NCBI GenBank assembly: GCA_930367205.1
Contig: OV884009.1
Location: 93,951,189 to 94,015,188, forward strand
Origin: Acanthosoma haemorrhoidale
Taxonomy: Eukaryota; Arthropoda; Insecta; Hemiptera; Acanthosomatidae
DNA: 64,000 bases
Reading direction: 5' to 3'
The position numbers and the translations under genes were made by a program. Each line of letters opens with the position of its first letter. The first letter of the stretch is position 1. Shown one piece after another: positions 1 through 13,100 of the stretch. The notes under the pieces were generated by a model that worked only from the letters and a program-made list of their open reading frames with translations, was not told the DNA's origin and ran no database searches.

Positions 1-390
1 GGTCGAACAACAAGACTAATTTCGAATAATGAGGGTTCATTTCTCTTTCAGCGCACGTGATCCCGTTGCGTGGGTTGCGTCCGAATCGAAAATTATTATT
101 ATTTATAAAATAGACTAAGGCTATTTTCTGGGCTGGTTTACCACCATAGCAGCAAGGCAGGAGAAATAACAATTCTGACAAACTAGGTTAGATTTCGTGT
201 ATCATGGTAACACGCACGATTTATACACCGGTGTAAACTTGAGTTGGTATAAAAAAATGCGTAAATTCAAGTCGTTTGATGTATCACCAAAGACACACAC
301 ACAATAAATGGTTCTGTTACGGTTGAGGAAATTATATTGACAGTATGAATGACAGTCTGCAATAATATTCCACTAAGACATAAGATCCAG
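1..390. other. Intronic sequence, no gene seen
   Basis: AT-rich sequence upstream of a LINE tail, presumably part of the intron that precedes the first visible alpha2/delta exon. I see no coding or structural signal. Confidence 0.4.
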
Positions 391-394
391 TCTT

Positions 395-600
395 TCTGAC
401 TTTTGAAACCTTCCTACCAAACTGCAGCGTTCGACCACGCCTTTCTCGACAGCTCCAACACTCTCTGGAAGTCTCTGTCCCTTTATATCCGTCATGCTTC
501 ATCCTTACGTTCTTTTAAAACCCTCCTATTCCAACACCTTATACTGTTGCTAACTATGAATATTTGTTTCATTTTTACCATTATTATTATTATTGTTGTT
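395..600 (+). mobile_element. LINE 3' end (C-terminal ORF2 remnant)
   Basis: The translation AAFDHAFLDSSNTLWKSL followed by SLRSFKTLLFQHL matches the C-terminal tail common to many LINE reverse transcriptase ORFs (an F-----LWNSLP motif and a SF-K-LL motif). A similar tail is found on the minus strand near 32300. It is followed by an AT-rich tail; no reverse transcriptase domain remains upstream. Confidence 0.6.
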
Positions 601-899
601 ATTTGATTTAACTATATACGATTATTACCATTCAACTTTTCTTTTGATAAGCTCCAACCTTGTAAAAGATTAACAACTAATATATTTTTTTTTATTACAA
701 TTACTCTCCCTCTTCTTTTCTTTTAATTTAATTATGTATTATATTTTTTTCTTATATTGTATTTAGAGGAATTCTTGAATGATATTTTTTAATTTAAGGT
801 ATACTCTTTCGTTTTTTATTTTCTCCCACTATGTGATAGTTTCCTTTTTTGTTGGCCAGAGAGTTTTGCATTGTTATTATTTATAGGGGGCCTGGTCCC

Positions 900-2690
900 A
901 GTTTGAAGATTTTTTTTTTTTTATTCCACTCCGAATTCACGTCAGATAGTTCATATTAATAATCAAGACGTCAATATAGTAGGGACATATTTATTTTGCT
1001 AACCCCAATTAATTATTCTTTATCTTTCATTATTTTTCATGGGCTGCAAATTGGGTGGAATCTCAAATCTAGGTGGACAAATATTGTATCTCGTTTGAAA
1101 ACTGTCCGTTTGATACCAAAATTAGGTGATTTACGTTTCAATAAACAGTAGTGCGTACAATCGAAAAACGATTTTATTTAATAGAGAATTTATCGGATTA
1201 TTTCACTTCAAATTCGTAATCTACAACCAAAAAAAAGTAGGAACTTATAATTATTACCACGAATTTTGACCTATGGAGGGTTGTTATTATCATGGGATCA
1301 TCAATTAATCGATTCTTTGAATCGACTTTTGTCCACCTTGCTTGTACTTGGCGTGGAGTGGTTTTATTCTAGCGTTTACGAGGCTTCAAAATGAACTGCG
1401 GAGCCTCTGAGAAAAGCACTGTTTAAATGACAGCTGTGAGCAAGGTGTCAAGTACAAGTTCAAATGGGTTTTTTCTATCATCGTTTGAAACTTGAAAAAA
1501 AAATGAAACTCAAATTACGTATTGAATTGGGTATTATTGAGGTTGAGCCTATTTGGGGTCAAAAAAATTCAAATTCAAAAACACATAATTTTTAGGAAAG
1601 TTACAAAGATAAAAACAAATTTCCTTTAAAAAAATGTTATTGGACTTATCCGTGTATTTACTGGAGCCACCTCCTTATTGATTATTTTTTTTTGGGGGGG
1701 GGGTTGGTATTCTTAAAGATTGTATTTTTAAAAATTTCTGTTTTGAATAAGGTAATAAATTTTCGATAAGCAAAATCAAAATTAATTATATATTAATTAT
1801 ATATATATCTCAAAATAACAAAATTTCACTCGTTTTGTTATAATAAAGCGACTTGTAAATAAACTGTCAACTACCGGCTTCGAACTTACATTTACAGTTC
1901 TCAGGGGGCCACTTTCACTTCTATCTCCGAGGAACGTTGTACGGATGGGTGATACTTGAAAATGATCTTGCTAGAGGACTTGGATTTAATTTCTGATGGA
2001 ACTTAAACAATTTCGAGGAAATCTGATCTTGGATAGTGGAAATTTTAAGTTTACTATGGAAGCTTTGGTTTGCGACATATAAATGTGCATTAACTGATGT
2101 TCTTAGGCCTTTAGATTGAAAGGATTGGCGTTTGAGGGATTACAAACTTACATAAAAATCAATAAAATTCAATAAAAATCACAATCTGCTGACTGAAACG
2201 ATTGATCCTATGGCTCTGGTAATCGAGCCAGCTTTAAAAATACTTTAGAAATTGTGTTGCAAAGTTTTTTCATGCAATCTGTTTCACCCCACTGACTCTG
2301 TTGGTACGATTTTTTCAGACTAGATATTTACAGTAGTATTTTTTACAAAACTCAGACTGACTGTACCTCCTTCTGAGAACAGACTTCAACACTACTTCCG
2401 GCATTAGTTTCCTCAGTAGGAAACTCTTGATGTCGTCTCCCTCAGTTATCTCAACACAGTTGACAAAATTTATGATTTCCGAACTTGAGCTTTCGAAGAT
2501 TGACGCGCCTAATCCAGTTACTGACTTGTTACTTAGTGTTTGAAGAAGGATCTATCGTATTATACATCTCGTATCGTTAAGAATATACAAGAATATTACC
2601 GTTTGCAAACCGTCTGCAAAGGTATTGAAAAGAATGGGGGACCTTCGTCTTGATCGCACAGGTATATTCTTCCTCACTTAGAATAATAAT
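900..2690. other. Intronic sequence, no gene seen
   Basis: About 1.8 kb of AT-rich sequence with short simple tracts (G-run near 1695, TA-run near 1790). No frame, splice-flanked exon of the alpha2/delta family, or repeat with recognisable ends was found. Confidence 0.4.
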
Positions 2691-2699
2691 TTCAGCAGT

Positions 2700-2980
2700 T
2701 TTTAACAACAACTTTATTATGATAAAATTACAATCTGCCTCATTGGGCAATAAGTAATTGTGATAAATGATCTCATTCATACTATATTTACAATTTTCAT
2801 TCACTCGCTCATTTATACCGTATTTATAAACAGCCGGGAGACCTCCCAAATTCACATGATCGTCACCTCCCTCACATGCGAAAGAGGAAGTGGAGTCTTG
2901 GGAAGTCCCCCACGCTCCTCCGTATGCCGCATCACCGGATACGAGCCTGTGGAGGCTGACCAAGAGCGCGAGAGCCTCAG
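2700..2980 (-). mobile_element. Jockey-type LINE 3' end, truncated copy
   Basis: Its reverse complement closely matches 16330-16585, the 3' end of the larger Jockey copy: shared CGGAGGAGCGTGGGGGACTT, the GAGCGAGTGAATGA run, TTACTTATTGCC, GGCAGATTGTAAT and a terminal AATAAA. Only the 3' untranslated end is present, as expected of 5'-truncated LINE insertion. Confidence 0.8.
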
Positions 2981-3235
2981 CAGTTTTTAAATTATATATA
3001 ATCGATGTATATATAATAAATTAAATAGGATCGAATGTCGCTTAGTGGCCGATTTGTTAGAGTAAAATACAATAAGTGACTGCAATAATGGATAAAGTCA
3101 AAATAATGATTTTCACCCTTGAAGATGCGCCATTTAATTCTGAAAAAAATGTTTACTTTATTTTGTTAAACCATTGCGTAAGAGAAACCTAGTAAACAAG
3201 GCTTCAAATCAGCAGTAAATGTTAACCAAAATAGT

Positions 3236-3272
3236 CAGGTGTTGCTACACTTTTGACTAGGAGTGTATAATA
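3236..3272 (+). repeat. Tc1-like transposon terminus
   Basis: The stretch GTTGCTACACTTTTGACTAG followed by GAGTGTATA resembles the ends of Tc1-type elements, which typically carry an ACTTTTGAC--GTAGTGTA motif next to a TA target. No transposase or second end was located nearby. Confidence 0.35.
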
Positions 3273-3935
3273 AGCTGAAAAAGCTTTTAGCACCCCTAGA
3301 GGAGGGTGGAACGGGGGTTGACATAAAAAAATAAACGACCGATATTAGTGATTAATCTGTAGTTTTTTGTATAACTGAGAGGAAAAGTGCGTGCCAATAC
3401 TAAAACTTTGCAACGGCACAAGAAGTGTTCGTAAAGAAGATGGAAGGAAATGAAATTGAAGCAACTATCTAAACAGTAAAATGATCGGGTGAAACTGTCT
3501 GTACCTCTCGGGCCCTCGACTAACGGATCACCCCTTTAACTTTAATAAGTTGCAATTAATAGCGAGACCAAACTATGCGTCACTTGCCTAGATTGTACCA
3601 AAACTAATTTTTCAATTTCAAAACCCCCTCTCAAAAAATAACACCATTCTACCTTAGACATTTTTATGGGCTCTTATGATTCTTCATTCTCATGACAAAT
3701 GAAACGTTTTTACAAAGGTTCATCGACGGACGGTTATTGTAACATGTGCGTGCTTCCTAAATATAATTTCCGGACTAATACAAGCTATTCACAGTTAACA
3801 ACAAGTGACACAGTTCGAGTGTTCCTCAAAAGAATAATACTAGTTTTAGTAAGAATGTACTAATGTATGTAATAATAAGTAAGAATGTAATAATACTAGT
3901 CATTGTAAGAATGTTAATTTTTTTTTTTTTTTTAG

Positions 3936-4134
3936 AGGATAATGGATTCGGCAGAGCAGGCGGCTCTCTCGCACAGAATGGACTCAGAAAGCACAAATAT
4001 AAAGTACCTGAATAGCAGGCTTCTTCGGAGGCAATCGGACAATTTGCTGCTGGAGTTCAACAGGCACTTCGACCGGAGGCACGTTAATACGTCACATAGC
4101 TCCGTCATTCTACCCCAATTCCTCAGTGACACAG
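3936..4134 (+). CDS. CACNA2D-like: alpha2/delta exon 1 of window (VWA_N, N-terminal part)
   Basis: Begins after a long T-tract and TTTAG, ends before GTATTA. Reads RIMDSAEQAALSHRMDS in frame, then YLNSRLL, RHFDRRHVNTSHSS and VILPQFLSDT, matching the helical VWA_N segment just before the conserved KW-SE-LD motif of exon 2. It has 199 nt and ends in phase 1. The Met at 3942 is unlikely to be the start because the frame is open back to the acceptor and the family has a signal peptide and more VWA_N upstream. NTS is a possible glycosylation site. Confidence 0.88.
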
Positions 4135-7100
4135 GTATTACTAGTCATCTAGATCCATTTTTATATTTATAGTCACATTAAATGCATTTGCGAAGTGACT
4201 GACACTTTTAACGAATGAGCTCTAGATTCAATGTGATGAGGATTCTGGCTACGGGATTCCCCATTGCGTACAATGTCCCCGTCTCTTGAGGCCAGTATCC
4301 AGATCTATAGTATCAATAGAATCAAAAATATGATATCTACAAATTTGTAAATTTATACACGCGTACAATGGCCCAATCGTTGTTCACATATAAATATGTA
4401 AATATATACACACCTGAATGAATAAAAATACCCCAAACACATCAATCATTCATTAAGTAGCTCTATATGAAACTGCTCATTTATTTGTGATAGAAAATAG
4501 CTAAAGAATCTTTTTTGAACACATTTAATGAAGGGGGAAGAGTTCTAGAAGGATATTGGGACTATGACGAAGGAAGCAATTGTATAGTAATGTAGTTTGG
4601 GGATAAGAACTTTGCTGTTAAATAAGGAGAGGTATGAAGTTGTGTGGTAAGGAAGAGTTTCTAGGGGAAGGTACCAAGGAAGTATTTGCGATGGTGGTAT
4701 TGAGCAAGCTATTGAGGTCATTCTAGAACCCCGTGCTTGGGCAACCCCGTGCGAATCTAATGCGTACGTTGACCACTCGTTTGAGCTTAATCGCTATGAC
4801 AATTGATGAAAGCTATTGCAACTTTTTGGTCTTCGTAGGTCCATGAATTCCTAAATCAAAACCTAAATTCGTTGGTGTCAGGAAACCGATGATGATACCT
4901 TTGAGGTCGAAACTAAGAATTTGCATTCAAAATATTGTCTAAAAACGCTTCTCCTACGACCGCATTGGTAGATTAGTTATTCTGGAGATCGTAATCCTTC
5001 TGGTTTGATAACTGGATTAAGTTTTCCAAGAGCTATGATGAAGATGATATTTTACATGATTGGCTTTTGCCAGTATAATTCATAAGAAATGAGACAGAGT
5101 AAACCAAAATGAAGTTTTCCAAGTTCTAAAAATTGAATTTTCCAGTGTAAAAAAGTTGAAAACAAAACATAAATCGTTTTCCTATAGGAGCAACAGCTAT
5201 TCCCATGAAGCTCGTGCGATGGCATTCAAGATGAGAACTACATTTTAACTGTAGTCTGTGGATGTAGAGGGATATAGAGATTTGCTTCCTATGCAATTTA
5301 AATGTAAACAAGGACACTTTCTCTAGGGCTCTACCAATTATTATTGGTAATAGTTACTTTAATGGATTATACATGGGTTAGAAAAATCTGGAATGAAATA
5401 TGATTTCTCGTACCAAATCGTTTCCCGTCTCTACGCGGCTTAACTGGATTTGATATGATAAACAAGTTGTATAATTCATACTACCCCCCCCCCCAAATGT
5501 TTTTATCACTTCTGTTTGTTTACACATAATATGTTTCTCCTTGGCCTTTTATTGAACATTATTCATGATTTTGGAAAATTAAGGTGACTCCTTGGTAATG
5601 CAGTGGAAAAAACAAATCGACATGTAAGATAGAATATAATTATATATATTAGAAAGGGATGAGTTCAAGAATGTAAGGTATATTAAGATCGTTATGAAGG
5701 GTTTTTTTGCTGACGTAATAAGGGGTATTAACTATTTCTCAGGACTGATGATTGATAGGATTGGATACGCTTGATGTTCGACTTCTTTGCTGTCCCTTAT
5801 AGCTCTATTCCGTATGTCCAAATTGGCTTAAGTATAACTTTGTAGATCAGGAATTTATTTTCTATTGAGAGATAGGATGTCATTCGAAGTAGTCTGTACA
5901 GTGGTCCAAAGTGTCTGTCTAGTTCTTGTCTTTTTAGCCTCGTTTGTGGGTTCCATGTCAGCCTTTTCTCGATATGGAAGACTAAATACCGTACTGTCTC
6001 AGATACAGAAAGAGGAATAGAATTTAAAAAAATAGTGGATAGGACTTGCGGCAGAGGGTAAAGGTAATGTGGAAACATTTTTCTTCATTAACTTTGATCC
6101 GCCATTGGTTGCACCAATACTCGATCTCATCAAGGGGTTTTTGAAGGTTATGGGATGCTATATCGGGGTCTTGGTGGGATGACAGGACTAGTGTGTGCCA
6201 TCTACAAATGTTGGCAAGAAGGTATTGGGAGTAGAGAGGACATCAGCGGTGCTGAGGATGGGACCCAGGACACCGCCCTATTGAATATAATTTAAAAAAA
6301 TAGTTAGTTGAGTAGGTAAACACGATATCTGACTATCAGCACATAGTAAACAGTTGCGACCGCTAACTACATAAGTTAAATCACCCTATACTCTAGTGCA
6401 TATATATTATAAACAAATGTAAATCATTGTAAAGTGCTAAGCAATAAAACACGGAAGGAAAACAAGTCATAAACAGCCAGGTACACACCGGCCTAAGAGC
6501 AAAGGGGTCCTACCTGACAGCCATAAACAGTTGTAAACTAAGCGACCCTTTTAGGCCTCTCTTCCGGTCACGCGCCTTGTGACAGGTGTGCGCGGGAACC
6601 ACTGCCGGATTAGACCCTCGAAGCCTCCCGGCAGAAACGGTATTTAAACCAGGGTTCTGGTCCTGTAAATCAGTCTCCTTGCAGACCCTCTGGCGACCTG
6701 TAACTATGCTTGTTTCGGTTTCGCTCGAACTCTGAAAACATGCCTTATTCTTTATGAAACCTCTGTACCTCTTATTTTGAACGTAGTGCATTGTCGGGGC
6801 ACAAACCTATCATAAAATGGAGTCAGATATGTTAATAACTCGAACAATCCGCACTTGTCACCAGGGCTAGGTGATCAGGCACCTCCTAGTGACAACCCGA
6901 CATAAGCAAATGAACTGTAACTGGTATTATCTATCCACAGAATTGTGAACGGTGGCCATTTGAAGACAGGTACAGACGGACGAGATTTGATTGTCTTAGG
7001 AAGTAGAAAAGAAATATGCACAATTACTATAAATAACAAATGATATAATGGTGTTCTGCCATAGAAGCGTTTAATGTAAAACAATACGTTAGTGTGAAAT

Positions 7101-10100
7101 GCCAACAGCCCATCCAACCGCGAACAGGTATCGGTGCCAGCTGGATAAGGGTGACTCGATCAGTCCTTGTATTGTATTCGCCAAGGGCAAGGGTCAACAC
7201 GCAAGAAGTGCCTGGCTCAGGTGACAAACTAGGTCGATCACTACATCTCTCTTTATCACTCTCTAGCTAAGGAAATCGAGCAGATATGGACTAGAAGACA
7301 AAAGTAGCTTAGAGAAGGGGCCTAGGAGAAGAGCCCAGAAGAACGGCGAAATGGAGGTACACCCGTTATTATTATAACCACTCCCCCCCCCCCGTCGTAC
7401 ACAGAAATCAACAGTGATATACTCGTACATATATATGTTTTTTTGTTTTAGTTAAAATTCACGGGATACAAATGTTTGCTTACTACTCCATTAATTCGAT
7501 TATAATTTCTTTCAACCATTCCCAAAAAAAGATGTTTAGTTTATCTTATTTTATTTTTCAACAAATTTCATTAATTAAAATTTCATGTTCCTAATTTCCA
7601 CTATCACTTACCATCCTCATATTAATTTTATATACAGTACATTTTACATAATCACATTACCAGCTACCTCACGTTTTAGCTGTGGTGTCATATGGCTTCA
7701 CCCGGACGGCATTGTAACAAACAGAAGTGTTTAGTAAAGGCTTTGTGGTAGGTCACAAGGCCGCTACGTGTCTTGTCCAAGGAATTTCATTATCAAGGCA
7801 ATGTTTTTTCCATCATAAGACGGTTAACGTGTTTGTTTTTATTCCAATTGCCCATTTTAAAGTAAAAGTACCTTGTGGTATCGAATCATCTCTGCTGGCA
7901 CCCCTGTTGACCCTAGTACTTCAAACACCGGACATTTAGTTCATAATCGAATTATAAAAACATGTATTCGGTAAAAAACACGATGGTTTTTTACATAGTC
8001 GTGGGGAAATGGCAACTGATCCTCGGATTAAGTAGTTTAATCATTTTCATGAAATATAAATTTACGTCACAGTTTGGAATCCAACCCAAGATTCCTCTTT
8101 TCCTCCAGGCAGTATGGTTTATTTCTGTGTGAATACGCTAGTTTGGGAGTGATTTTGCCGCATGAATCACCATAATTAACTGGTGAAATCTCAATCTAAC
8201 AACACATTCATTAGTTATTATAGTGTGGACTGAGTAATTGCCTGTAATGTGGTATGTTTAGCACTAATAACCATGGTTGGACTTATAAACTTATAAAACC
8301 TTACATACATAAAAAACAAAATCGCACTTCTAGCTACCCATTTCCGAGAAAAGCACAAAATCACTTCAAATTTAGGATCAAGCCACCATAACCCGAAAAT
8401 ATCAAATATTTCTCACGACTACTTAAAAGTACCAATAGCGATAATAACTTTACCTCTATCTCGCCTAAAGACACTGGGATAATTATCAATAAATTAAAAA
8501 CAAAGGAATCTCCAGGTGACAATGCCATTCCTTCCTTGGTAATCAAAAATATTAGCAGGAAAACAATTTTCTTTAATAATAACCACAAATATTTAATTTC
8601 ATATTAAGGCATAGTTATTTCCCCACTGTCTGGAAAACATAAAAAACAATTGAAATACCAACACCAAACAACAACCAAGCAGAACTTTCAAATTACAGGC
8701 CTATAAATTTGCTGAATATATTATTAAATTAAATGTGGGATGGTTTGAAGGGACTGTGTATCTTCAGAAATCTTCAAAAGATTTACACTGAAAAGCATAC
8801 ACAATCATATCAAACAACAACATATTATAATTGATTAACACTGAAAAGCATACACAATCATATCAAACAACAGCATATTATAATTGATTAACACTGAAAA
8901 GCATACACAATCATATCAAACAACAACATATTATAATTGATTAACACTGAAAAGCATACACAATCATATCAAACAACAGCATATTATAATTGATTAACAC
9001 TGAAAAGCATACACAATCATATCAAACAACAACATATTATAATTGATTAACACTGAAAAGCATACACAATCATATCAAACAACAACATATTATAATTGAT
9101 TAACACTGAAAATCATACACAATCATATCAAACAACAACATATTATAATTGATTAACACTGAAAAGCATACACAATCATATGTAACAACAACATATTATA
9201 ATTGATTAACAGTTGGATTCAGAGAACAACACTCCACAGTTGACCGACTGACATGACTCTGACTTCATAACCAAAGCCTTCAACGAAACATATCACACAG
9301 GAATGCTTTTGTTAGACTTTGAAATAGCTTTTAACCTTGTCTTGCACACCGGAGTTCTTTTTAAACTAATTGTCGGGTCGTCACTAGGGGGGTGCCTGGT
9401 GACAAGTGAGGATTGTTTGAGTTTATAACCTGGACAATCGTTTCATGACGGCGTTACTATCTGACTCCATTTTTGATAGGTATGTGCCCCGACAATGCAC
9501 TATGTTCAAGAGAAGAGGTACAGAGGTTTTTCATAAAGAATTAGTCAAGTTTTCAGAAGTCAAGCGGAAACCAAGCGTCACGAGTAAGGGTCGCGAGAGA
9601 CTAATTTACATGGCCAGGAGCCCTGGCTTAAGTACCCTCTCTGGGAGGGCTGCAAGGGCCTAGGCCGGCGGTTGGTTCCCACGCACACATGTGGCAAGGA
9701 ACCGCGACCGCCGCCTGATTACCCGACCAGCCTTCTCCCCTGGAGGTAGAGGACTGCAAGGGTTGTTTATGTTTATGACTGTTGATGATTGACAACTGTT
9801 GACCCTTCTCGTGTTACTTGCTTGGTCCCCGACTTTTATTGCTTAACACATTTACATATATTTGTTTATTTACATTTGTCTATAATACATTTAGTTCATG
9901 TTATTTACTTTTGCTTACAATATATATGCAATAGAGTATATGGTGATTTATCTTATGTAGTAAGCGGTCGCTACACTAATCATGACAATTCTATATCCAA
10001 ATAAATACATCTACGTCTAGTATACTCCCTCTAACACTTGGTCTACCTCAAGGGTCCTGTCTGTCACCGAGCTTATTTAACCTGTTTGTTTCCGATTTCC

Positions 10101-13100
10101 CAGCACATCCGAAAGTAACGATATTCTTACACAGTGGTGACACATCATCGTATCACATCATCGTACACATCATCGTAAACCGGTTACGATATAACTTCAA
10201 AAATATTGTCAAAACTGGAAATTAAAGATCAGCACAAACAAGTCAGAAGCCATAATTTTCACAAAGCGCCTCAACTCTTTCGACATCGTTCAACTAACTC
10301 TGCACACATCCCGTGCACCAGTCCAATATATTGGCTTGACCCTAGACACATCCTTAACCTTCACAGAACACATCAACAAGAAAACCGAAAAAAACATCAG
10401 ATACAAAATGTTCCCGCATTTTAAGAAAAAATCCCAGTCGAATCACAAAAGCAAATTTAATCTCTATAAAACAGTCATCCGCTCAATCATAACCTATGCT
10501 TCACCATGGAGCTACCCCACTAGCAAACCCAACTACAAAAAACTTGAAAGAATCCAAAACCTACTGGCTACACCATGTCACCACCACACCAAAAATAACC
10601 ACTATGCTCAATGACTTACAACCCCCACAATTCATGAATTTGTCCGTTCCCTAATCGAATATTATTTCAACTAAACAATAGCTTCAGAAAACCCTTCGGG
10701 TGATGGTAGCTATAGGTAAAATTCTCGCATAAGATACATTCTTAAAAGAACGAAACGTGTGTTGCTAAACTAAAAATTTATGTTTTAAATTGTATATCTC
10801 ATTTAAATTGTCTATATTTTTATTATATTGCTAATATTCTTCTTGTTAAAACTTTTATTTAACTTTTAAATATTTTTATTTAATTTGCAAACATTTTATT
10901 TAATATAATTTTGTAAATTAGGTTTTTGTTGGCTTTTTTTTTTCCTTCAGTAGGTTTTTCTTTTATGTTTCCTTCTATTTTTTTTTCTTTCATAGCCCCT
11001 TTAAATTTACAGATAATTATATATAATTATAGATCCTCAGGTGAATCTATTTACAAATTATCTTGTATTTCCTGTAGTATTACTACATTATATACATGTT
11101 TTGTTATTTTATAGCAATTATATAATGAATAAACAAGTATAATGATATACATTATACGTGACTGGACTAAACTGACTAATAAAGGTGATGGGGCTTTTTG
11201 ATCAACCTTGAAACTAACTTACATACTAATTCTTATCCTAATTTTTCCCCGACAGTCTGTTGCCATCAATTGCGGGAGGGGTGGTGGGGTCATAGTGTTA
11301 AACACTGGGTTTGTCAGGTGCTGCAACGAGTCAAAAAATTCCTTCTATTTAAAAATTTGTGCATACATATATTTATATATGTTATAATTTAAAATGGGAA
11401 GGATGCCGGAACATGTAATAAGAATCTAGCAACATTTTCATTTGTAAAGAAAGTTTTCATATACTATTTTATAGGTATAATTATAGGGCACCACTATACC
11501 TTGCCACTTTACAAACAACAAAAATAGATGAAGGAAAAAATTATCCTGGATGTGGGTTTGTCCCACACATACGTAAATTATTTATGTAGCACACTTTTAC
11601 ATCATGCATGTACATATTATATAACCCAAAACCTCACAGTATTGAGACACAACGAACAAGAGCTCTACCGCAGAACTAGCCGGTCGCGTGTCACATTTCG
11701 TGACTATTTTTCTCATTCTTTAATAACAATAACTTTGCCGTCTTCGTTGCGTGGTTGTAAGTAAACCTGGTCACTTACTACTGAGAACTGGGTTCAATAG
11801 ATCGCTCCCCTAAGGGTTTTTTTTTCTGAGGGACAATGATTTGTTCGGGGTACTATATAAAATATAAAGTAAATACAAGTCAACCGATCTAAATTTCTAA
11901 AACCTCGCAACATATCTATAATATTCTGTGTAAATCTAGGTATACACAGTGACTCACAAATTCGTTCAAACCAATGAAATATTTTCAATGTTTTCACTGC
12001 CAAAAAAGGATTATTCATTAATCCATCCAAACAACAACATGGACAAGTTTATCAAACTTTTAGTAAACAAAATTTTAAACCAGTCCCCTTTATGTGTTTG
12101 TCTCTTTAGACTGAAGGTAGTCTTATTAAATTATTCATGTGAACAGTTTTGTGAGTGAAGATTCTATTGCTGTTTTTTTATCAGTTTAAACTACAAATCC
12201 TATATTTTTTTATTGTCTTTTTCATTAGGTATGCTTTATTTTGTCGCAAATCAAAAGAAAAAATATTACAAGATACATAAATTGTTCAAATGAATATATT
12301 TTATAATTCTCTTAGTAAATAATGTATAAATCTAAATTAATATTTTTTATGTTTCAATAATATTTAGACTTTTTAATGAAAAAAAAGTCTTTTTCCCCTA
12401 TATCCAGTTCATGATATTCTCTCTCTCTCTCTCTCCCTCTCTCTTTTTTTTTTGTAATTTTTGTAAACAAAACGAATTCTACAAGCAATTAATTGATGAT
12501 TAAGTTTTTATTGAGTAATTTGCTCTACCGAAGGACAGTTGGACGTAGTTAAGTTTCGTTTGAGAACGACGTAACGTCATCAACCTAAGGTTGCCTTGAG
12601 GAATAAACACTTAACCTCAGCTACCAAAACAGTAACGTCCTAAACCTTGAGCAGTTAGTTATTTTAGGAAATGTTTGAAATTCAATTTTTTTTTTTGTAA
12701 ACAATATTTTTAAAGATCAGATATGTGATTTGGTCATTCTTTGGTTACGCCCTGTCAGTTCAGGCAATCGTAAGTTTCCTGCTTGGCCAAGATGCTTAGG
12801 ACTTTACACGATGGTTCCAATTGATGACTCAACGAGGTATTATTAATTAAGAGAACTGTAAATCTTAAATAGTATCCGTGACTTGATAACTAAATGAACA
12901 GAAACTATATCAACTTTTTTGGCGCTGTGTTTTATCTCGCAAGCTTCTTGTTTTATACTTAACAAAAACATGCAGTGTTGTTTCCTCTATTTCTTTTTAA
13001 CTTTTAAAATTCAGAACGATTGGTACGCTTTTTTTATCGCTATAATAGAAACACTAGATTGTCAAAAGATGAAAAATGTACTTGTCCAGTTTAATAATAT

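Larger units (their letters stand above)
8330..10745 (+). pseudogene. Jockey-like LINE, second family, broken by tandem array and solo LTR
   Basis: Degenerate reverse transcriptase pieces occur in order: KLKTKESPGDNAIP (8480s), VGFREQHSTVDRL (from 9210), LLLDFEIAFNLV (9309-), then after the inserted LTR the YIGLTLDTSLTFTEHINKKT and YKTVIRSIITYASPW segments (10330-10520). These are the finger, palm and thumb landmarks of Jockey-group enzymes. It has frameshifts and stops throughout. An eight-unit array (8785-9208) and a solo LTR (9371-9975) interrupt it. Confidence 0.8.

Noticed and set aside
3942..4132. Met at 3942 as the true start of the alpha2/delta protein
   Set aside because: The frame is open to the acceptor at 3935, and the family needs a signal peptide and more VWA_N sequence upstream.
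7027..7227. Minus-strand frames near 7000-7230 as retroelement protein
   Set aside because: No recognisable motif; they lie upstream of a solo LTR that has no polypurine tract beside it.
8785..9208. CRISPR array
   Set aside because: Units are directly adjacent 53-bp tandem repeats without variable spacers, in a eukaryotic LINE.
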